In this document: piece by piece, positions 6,895-9,805 of the stretch
Position numbering within the stretch: position 1 is the stretch's first letter
Layout of the letters: each line of letters starts with the position of its first letter
Assembly (NCBI RefSeq): GCF_000966975.1
Contig: NZ_JZWV01000380.1
Location: 1-9,805, forward strand
Direction of reading: 5' to 3'
DNA: 9,805 nucleotides
Origin: Streptomyces katrae
Lineage (GTDB): Bacteria; Actinomycetota; Actinomycetes; Streptomycetales; Streptomycetaceae
The notes under the pieces: generated by a model
The model's database searches: none
Told to the model about the DNA's origin: nothing
The model's input: the letters and a program-made list of their open reading frames with translations, nothing else
Program-made: the position numbers and the translations under genes

Positions 6895-8817
6895 ATGTCC
6901 GAGTCGGTCTTCCCACAGCTCGAAGCTCTGCTCCCGCATGTGCAGAAGCCCATCCAGTACGTCGGCGGTGAGCTGAACTCCACCGTCAAGGACTGGGACG
7001 CGTGTGACGTCCGCTGGGCGCTCATGTACCCCGACGCGTACGAGGTGGGCCTGCCCAACCAGGGCGTCATGATCCTCTACGAGGTACTCAACGAGCGCGA
7101 GGGCGTCATGGCCGAGCGCACCTACTCGGTGTGGCCCGACCTCGAAGCCCTGATGCGCGAGCACAAGGTGCCGCAGTTCACCGTCGACAGCCACCGCCCG
7201 GTCTCGGCCTTCGACGTGTTCGGCCTGTCCTTCTCCACGGAGCTGGGCTACACCAACATGCTCACGGCCCTGGACCTCGCGGGCATCCCGCTGGAGGCCA
7301 GGAACCGCACGGTCGACCACCCGATCGTCCTCGCGGGCGGCCACGCGGCCTTCAACCCCGAGCCGATCGCGGAGTTCATCGACGCGGCCATCATCGGCGA
7401 CGGCGAGCAGGCCGTCCTCGACATGACCGAGATCATCCGCACCTGGAAGGCCGAAGGCCGCCCCGGTGGCCGCGAGGAGGTCCTCCTCCGCCTCGCCAAG
7501 ACCGGCAGCGTCTACATCCCGGGCTTCTACGACGTGGAGTACCTGGAGGACGGCCGCATCGGCCGTGTCGTGCCGAACCGCTCCGGCGTTCCGTGGCGCG
7601 TCTCCAAGCACACCGTCATGGACCTCGACGAGTGGCCCTACCCCAAGCAGCCGCTGGTCCCGCTCGCCGAGACCGTCCACGAGCGGATGTCCGTCGAGAT
7701 CTTCCGCGGCTGCACCCGCGGCTGCCGTTTCTGCCAGGCCGGCATGATCACGCGCCCCGTGCGGGAGCGAAGCATCACCGGCATCGGCGAGATGGTGGAG
7801 AAGGGCCTGAAGGCCACCGGCTTCGAAGAGGTCGGCCTGCTCTCCCTGTCCTCCGCGGACCACACCGAGATCGCGGACATCGCCAAGGGGCTCGCGGACC
7901 GCTACACCGACGACAAGATCGGCCTCTCGCTGCCCTCGACCCGCGTGGACGCGTTCAACGTGGACCTGGCCAACGAGCTGACCCGCAACGGCCGGCGCTC
8001 CGGTCTGACCTTCGCCCCCGAGGGCGGCTCCGAGCGCATGCGCAAGGTCATCAACAAGATGGTCTCGGAAGAGGACCTGATCCGTACGGTCGCCACGGCC
8101 TACGGCAACGGCTGGCGCCAGGTGAAGCTGTACTTCATGTGCGGCCTGCCGACGGAGACCGACGAGGACGTGCTCCAGATCGCCGACATGGCGATCAACG
8201 TCATCGCCAAGGGCCGTGAGGTCTCGGGCCAGAACGACATCCGCTGCACGGTGTCGATCGGCGGCTTCGTCCCCAAGCCGCACACCCCGTTCCAGTGGGC
8301 CCCGCAGCTCTCCGCCGAGGAGACGGACGCCCGCCTGGCGAAGCTCCGCGACAAGATCCGCGGCGACAAGAAGTACGGCCGCTCCATCGGCTTCCGCTAC
8401 CACGACGGCAAGCCGGGCATCGTCGAGGGCCTCCTCTCGCGCGGCGACCGCCGCATCGGCGACGTGATCCGCGCGGTCTACGAGGACGGCGGCCGCTTCG
8501 ACGGCTGGCGCGAGCACTTCTCGTACGACCGCTGGATGGAGGCGGCGGAGAAGACCCTGCCGGCGTACGGCGTGGACGTGGCCTGGTACACCACCCGCGA
8601 GCGCACGTACGAGGAGGTCCTCCCCTGGGACCACCTGGACTCCGGCCTGGACAAGGACTGGCTCTGGGAGGACTGGCAGGACGCCCTCGACGAAACCGAG
8701 GTCGAGGACTGCCGCTGGACCCCGTGCTTCGACTGCGGCGTGTGCCCCCAGATGGACACCCACATCCAGATCGGCCCCACCGGCAAGAAGCTGCTGCCGT
8801 TGTCGGTCGTGAAGTGA
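6895..8817 (+). CDS. TIGR03960 family B12-binding-like radical SAM protein
   Basis: This is an uncharacterised radical SAM protein (640 residues from this start), expected to be cytosolic with a [4Fe-4S] cluster that cleaves S-adenosylmethionine. The N-terminal third resembles the cobalamin-binding-like fold of YgiQ-type enzymes: GGHAAFNPEP at about 148-157 and GDGE at 168-171. I see no DxHxxG cobalamin ligand motif. The radical SAM cluster is C273-x3-C277-x2-C280 (in FRGCTRGCRFCQAG). Typical later elements follow, including TFAPEGGSERMR and a conserved LYFMCGLPTET. The last 40 residues carry four cysteines (C606, C611, C614, C617), which may bind a second cluster or zinc. ATG 6895 is preferred over the upstream TTG at 6856: the TTG would lie on the probable -10 box, and GAAAG at 6883-6887 sits 7 nt before the ATG. 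GTG 6892 is also possible. A TIGR03936/DUF2344 partner is expected nearby from other actinobacteria. Confidence 0.9.
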   Translation: MSESVFPQLEALLPHVQKPIQYVGGELNSTVKDWDACDVRWALMYPDAYEVGLPNQGVMILYEVLNEREGVMAERTYSVWPDLEALMREHKVPQFTVDSHRPVSAFDVFGLSFSTELGYTNMLTALDLAGIPLEARNRTVDHPIVLAGGHAAFNPEPIAEFIDAAIIGDGEQAVLDMTEIIRTWKAEGRPGGREEVLLRLAKTGSVYIPGFYDVEYLEDGRIGRVVPNRSGVPWRVSKHTVMDLDEWPYPKQPLVPLAETVHERMSVEIFRGCTRGCRFCQAGMITRPVRERSITGIGEMVEKGLKATGFEEVGLLSLSSADHTEIADIAKGLADRYTDDKIGLSLPSTRVDAFNVDLANELTRNGRRSGLTFAPEGGSERMRKVINKMVSEEDLIRTVATAYGNGWRQVKLYFMCGLPTETDEDVLQIADMAINVIAKGREVSGQNDIRCTVSIGGFVPKPHTPFQWAPQLSAEETDARLAKLRDKIRGDKKYGRSIGFRYHDGKPGIVEGLLSRGDRRIGDVIRAVYEDGGRFDGWREHFSYDRWMEAAEKTLPAYGVDVAWYTTRERTYEEVLPWDHLDSGLDKDWLWEDWQDALDETEVEDCRWTPCFDCGVCPQMDTHIQIGPTGKKLLPLSVVK

Positions 8818-8840
8818 CCTGAGCGACCTGAGTCGTTCCG

Positions 8841-8874
8841 ATATGCCCCTCACCGGGAACGGTGGGGGGCATAT
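8841..8874 (+). terminator. strong hairpin terminator after the radical SAM gene
   Basis: Bases 8841-8854 pair with 8861-8874 to give an uninterrupted 14-bp stem with one G-T wobble and a 6-nt loop (GGGAAC). It begins 24 nt after the stop codon. The stem ends in ATAT rather than a T-run, so termination relies on the stem, as is usual in high-GC actinomycetes. It separates the radical SAM gene from the gene at 9030. Confidence 0.85.
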
Positions 8875-8893
8875 TCATTCGACGAGCGACGTG

Positions 8894-9009
8894 TGGACGC
8901 AAGTCCGGGCCGTGCAGGCCGCGCTGGCACCTCGACCTGCGGACCCGGTGGCTGGCGGAGCCGGGATCGATCGACTGAATCTGTGGGGCCCCGCGCAACG
9001 GAGCGGGGC
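8894..9009 (+). other. intergenic region with several potential RNA stems
   Basis: The 155-bp gap before the gene at 9030 can fold into consecutive hairpins. GGAC-GCAA-GTCC (8895-8906) is a stem closed by a GNRA-type tetraloop. GTCCG (8903-8907) can instead pair with CGGAC (8940-8944), with GCAGG (8914-8918) pairing to CCTGC (8936-8940) as a further option, so the first two stems are mutually exclusive. CCCGG (8944-8948) pairs with CCGGG (8961-8965), with GGCT/AGCC as an alternative inside. GCCCCGC (8988-8994) pairs with GCGGGGC (9003-9009) around an 8-nt loop. Such alternatives could reflect an attenuator or small RNA, but GC-rich sequence folds readily by chance. No known RNA family is claimed. 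The region also has to contain the promoter of the next gene, which I cannot place with confidence. Confidence 0.3.
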
Positions 9010-9029
9010 GTTCTGCTGTCCTTAGCGGC

Positions 9030-9805
9030 ATGGAGAACGAGAAGCCGCAGGCCGTGCCTGGTGGGGGTGGGTGTCTGGGCGGGGTGGTCCGGGTGCCCGT
9101 GAAGGTCGTGGCCGTGCTGGTGGTGCTGCCCGTGCGGGTGGTGTGGGACCTGGTCGCCGCCTGCGCGCGGGGACTCGGGCGGCACGTGCTCGCGCCGCTG
9201 GGGAACGGGCTCGGACGGGGGCTCGTGCGGTTGTGGCGGTATGTGCTGAAGCCGCTCGTGCTGGTGGTTTTCTACTGGCCCTGGGTGGGCATGTGGCGGT
9301 ACCTCGTCGCTCCGGTCGGCAGCGCCGTGTACCGGTACCTGCTGCGGCCGCTCGGGATGGGTGCCGCCTGGGTGGTGCTGGTGGTCGGGCGGTACGTGCT
9401 CGCGCCCCTCGGGGCCGGGCTCGGGTGGGTGGTGCGGGACCTCGTCGCGCCGCCGCTGGCCTGGGTCTACCGGCGGGTGCTGACCCCGCTCGGGCACGGG
9501 GTGCGGTGGCTGGTGCGGGGGGCCTGCCTGCTGGTGTTCGTCTGGCCCTGGGTGGGGCTGTGGCGGTACGTGCTGGCGCCCGTCGGGCGTGGGGTGGCGT
9601 GGGTGGTGGTGCACGGGGTCGTGCCGCCCCTCGTCTTCCTCGTGCGCGAGGTCCTCGCGCCCGCCTGGCACCTCGCCGGCCGGATCACCCGGGCCCTCGG
9701 GCGCGGGCTGCGGTGGCTGTGGCGGGGCTGCGTCGCCCGGCCGCTCGCCTGGGTCCACCGGCGGGTGGCCACCCCCGTCGGGCATGCGCTGCGCGAGGTG
9801 TGGCG
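9030..9805 (+). CDS. repetitive Trp/Arg/Val-rich putative membrane protein (partial, runs off the right edge)
   Basis: The frame opens with ATG at 9030 (MENEKPQ…) and stays open to the window's end for 258 full codons, so the C-terminus is missing. An in-frame TGA at 8976 and no other upstream start fix the ATG; no good ribosome-binding site precedes it. After a short polar start and a Gly-rich patch, the protein is almost wholly Val, Leu, Trp, Arg, Gly and Pro, with only about six acidic residues. It is built from degenerate repeats of the form R-Y-V-L-x-P-[LV]-G. Longer units also recur: WPWVG[ML]WRY at 83-91 and 172-180, and PLAWV[YH]RRV at 142-150 and 238-246. Hydrophobic stretches of 10-15 residues broken by Arg and Pro suggest interfacial or re-entrant helices rather than a classical polytopic protein. 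Third codon positions are almost all G or C, which supports coding. I do not recognise the family; function unknown. Confidence 0.75.
   Translation, partial: MENEKPQAVPGGGGCLGGVVRVPVKVVAVLVVLPVRVVWDLVAACARGLGRHVLAPLGNGLGRGLVRLWRYVLKPLVLVVFYWPWVGMWRYLVAPVGSAVYRYLLRPLGMGAAWVVLVVGRYVLAPLGAGLGWVVRDLVAPPLAWVYRRVLTPLGHGVRWLVRGACLLVFVWPWVGLWRYVLAPVGRGVAWVVVHGVVPPLVFLVREVLAPAWHLAGRITRALGRGLRWLWRGCVARPLAWVHRRVATPVGHALREVW
9179..9587 (+). repeat. degenerate ~26-bp repeats within the partial membrane protein gene
   Basis: Six related copies resembling GCGGTACGTGCTCGCGCC followed by CTCGGG begin near 9179, 9234, 9294, 9330, 9387 and 9561. They encode R-[YH]-V-L-A-P-[LV]-G or variants of it. Two larger duplications sit on top. 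A segment around 9275-9300 recurs at about 9542-9567 (267 bp apart, 89 codons). A segment around 9451-9505 recurs at about 9739-9792 (288 bp apart, 96 codons). The differing offsets show insertions or deletions after duplication. Confidence 0.7.

Noticed and set aside
5709..6971. 420-codon plus-strand frame overlapping the CYTH-CHAD gene
   Set aside because: Arg/Pro-rich out-of-frame translation typical of high-GC DNA; the overlapping frame carries all CYTH and CHAD motifs.
6820..8853. 677-codon open frame on the minus strand opposite the radical SAM gene
   Set aside because: Antisense shadow of a clear radical SAM gene. The composition is biased and it starts inside the terminator.
8895..8965. 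Possible cyclic-di-GMP-I (GEMM) riboswitch
   Set aside because: GGACGCAA followed by CGGGCC, and the later GGT…GCGG stem, are reminiscent of parts of that aptamer. The upstream GCAAAC strand and GAAA-capped helix are missing. A cmsearch with RF01051 would settle it; a significant hit would revive the idea.
8843..9025. 60-codon plus-strand frame in the gap after the radical SAM gene
   Set aside because: It starts inside the terminator stem, has no ribosome-binding site and ends just before the real ATG at 9030. The underlying sequence is better explained by RNA stems.
8850..9785. 311-codon minus-strand frame rich in Pro and His
   Set aside because: It mirrors GTG and GGG codons of the plus-strand repeat protein. 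Its Pro/His/Gln/Arg-rich translation looks like reverse-complement noise, and it begins opposite the repeats. The plus-strand product has coherent hydrophobic repeats instead. I cannot fully exclude it until the plus-strand gene is seen in full.

Overview
The window is very GC-rich, and its codons end almost always in C or G. It carries mreC-mreD-PBP2-RodA in the order known from the mre (murein) locus of filamentous actinomycetes, followed by a CYTH-CHAD protein and a TIGR03960-type radical SAM protein. Codon usage, gene order and protein sequences together point to Streptomyces or a very close relative. This is a chromosomal core region: I see no insertion sequence, prophage, tRNA, rRNA or CRISPR array.

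Layout. Bases 1-75 are a short non-coding piece upstream of mreC; mreB presumably ends before the window. Bases 76-5134 form a tightly packed operon, mreC (76-1023), mreD (1036-1740), PBP2/mrdA (1754-3928) and rodA/sfr (3935-5134), with 6-13 bp gaps. A hairpin at 5139-5164 may end it. A CYTH-CHAD gene (5215-6819) follows, apparently with its own promoter so close to the ATG that its transcript may be leaderless. The radical SAM gene (6895-8817) comes next, behind a probable promoter whose -10 element is overlapped by a 6+5+6 inverted repeat. A perfect 14-bp hairpin (8841-8874) terminates it. A 155-bp gap with several potential RNA stems leads into a last gene at 9030 that runs off the right edge. 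It encodes a repetitive, Trp/Arg/Val/Pro-rich, probably membrane-associated protein that I do not recognise.

How the genes work together. MreC and MreD are the membrane scaffold, RodA the glycan polymerase and PBP2 the cognate transpeptidase of an elongasome. In Streptomyces this set is known to serve mainly spore-wall synthesis, because vegetative growth is polar and DivIVA-directed. The CYTH-CHAD protein probably acts on or binds (poly)phosphate. The radical SAM protein is of unknown function. In actinobacteria its family normally neighbours a TIGR03936/DUF2344 partner and RNase E, expected just beyond this window.

Most of the window is ordinary core genome. The best candidate for something undescribed is the repeat protein at 9030-9805 with its structured upstream region. 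Smaller oddities are a 12-C tract between the CYTH and CHAD domains, a tandem GVK tail on MreD, and a terminal cysteine cluster on the radical SAM protein.
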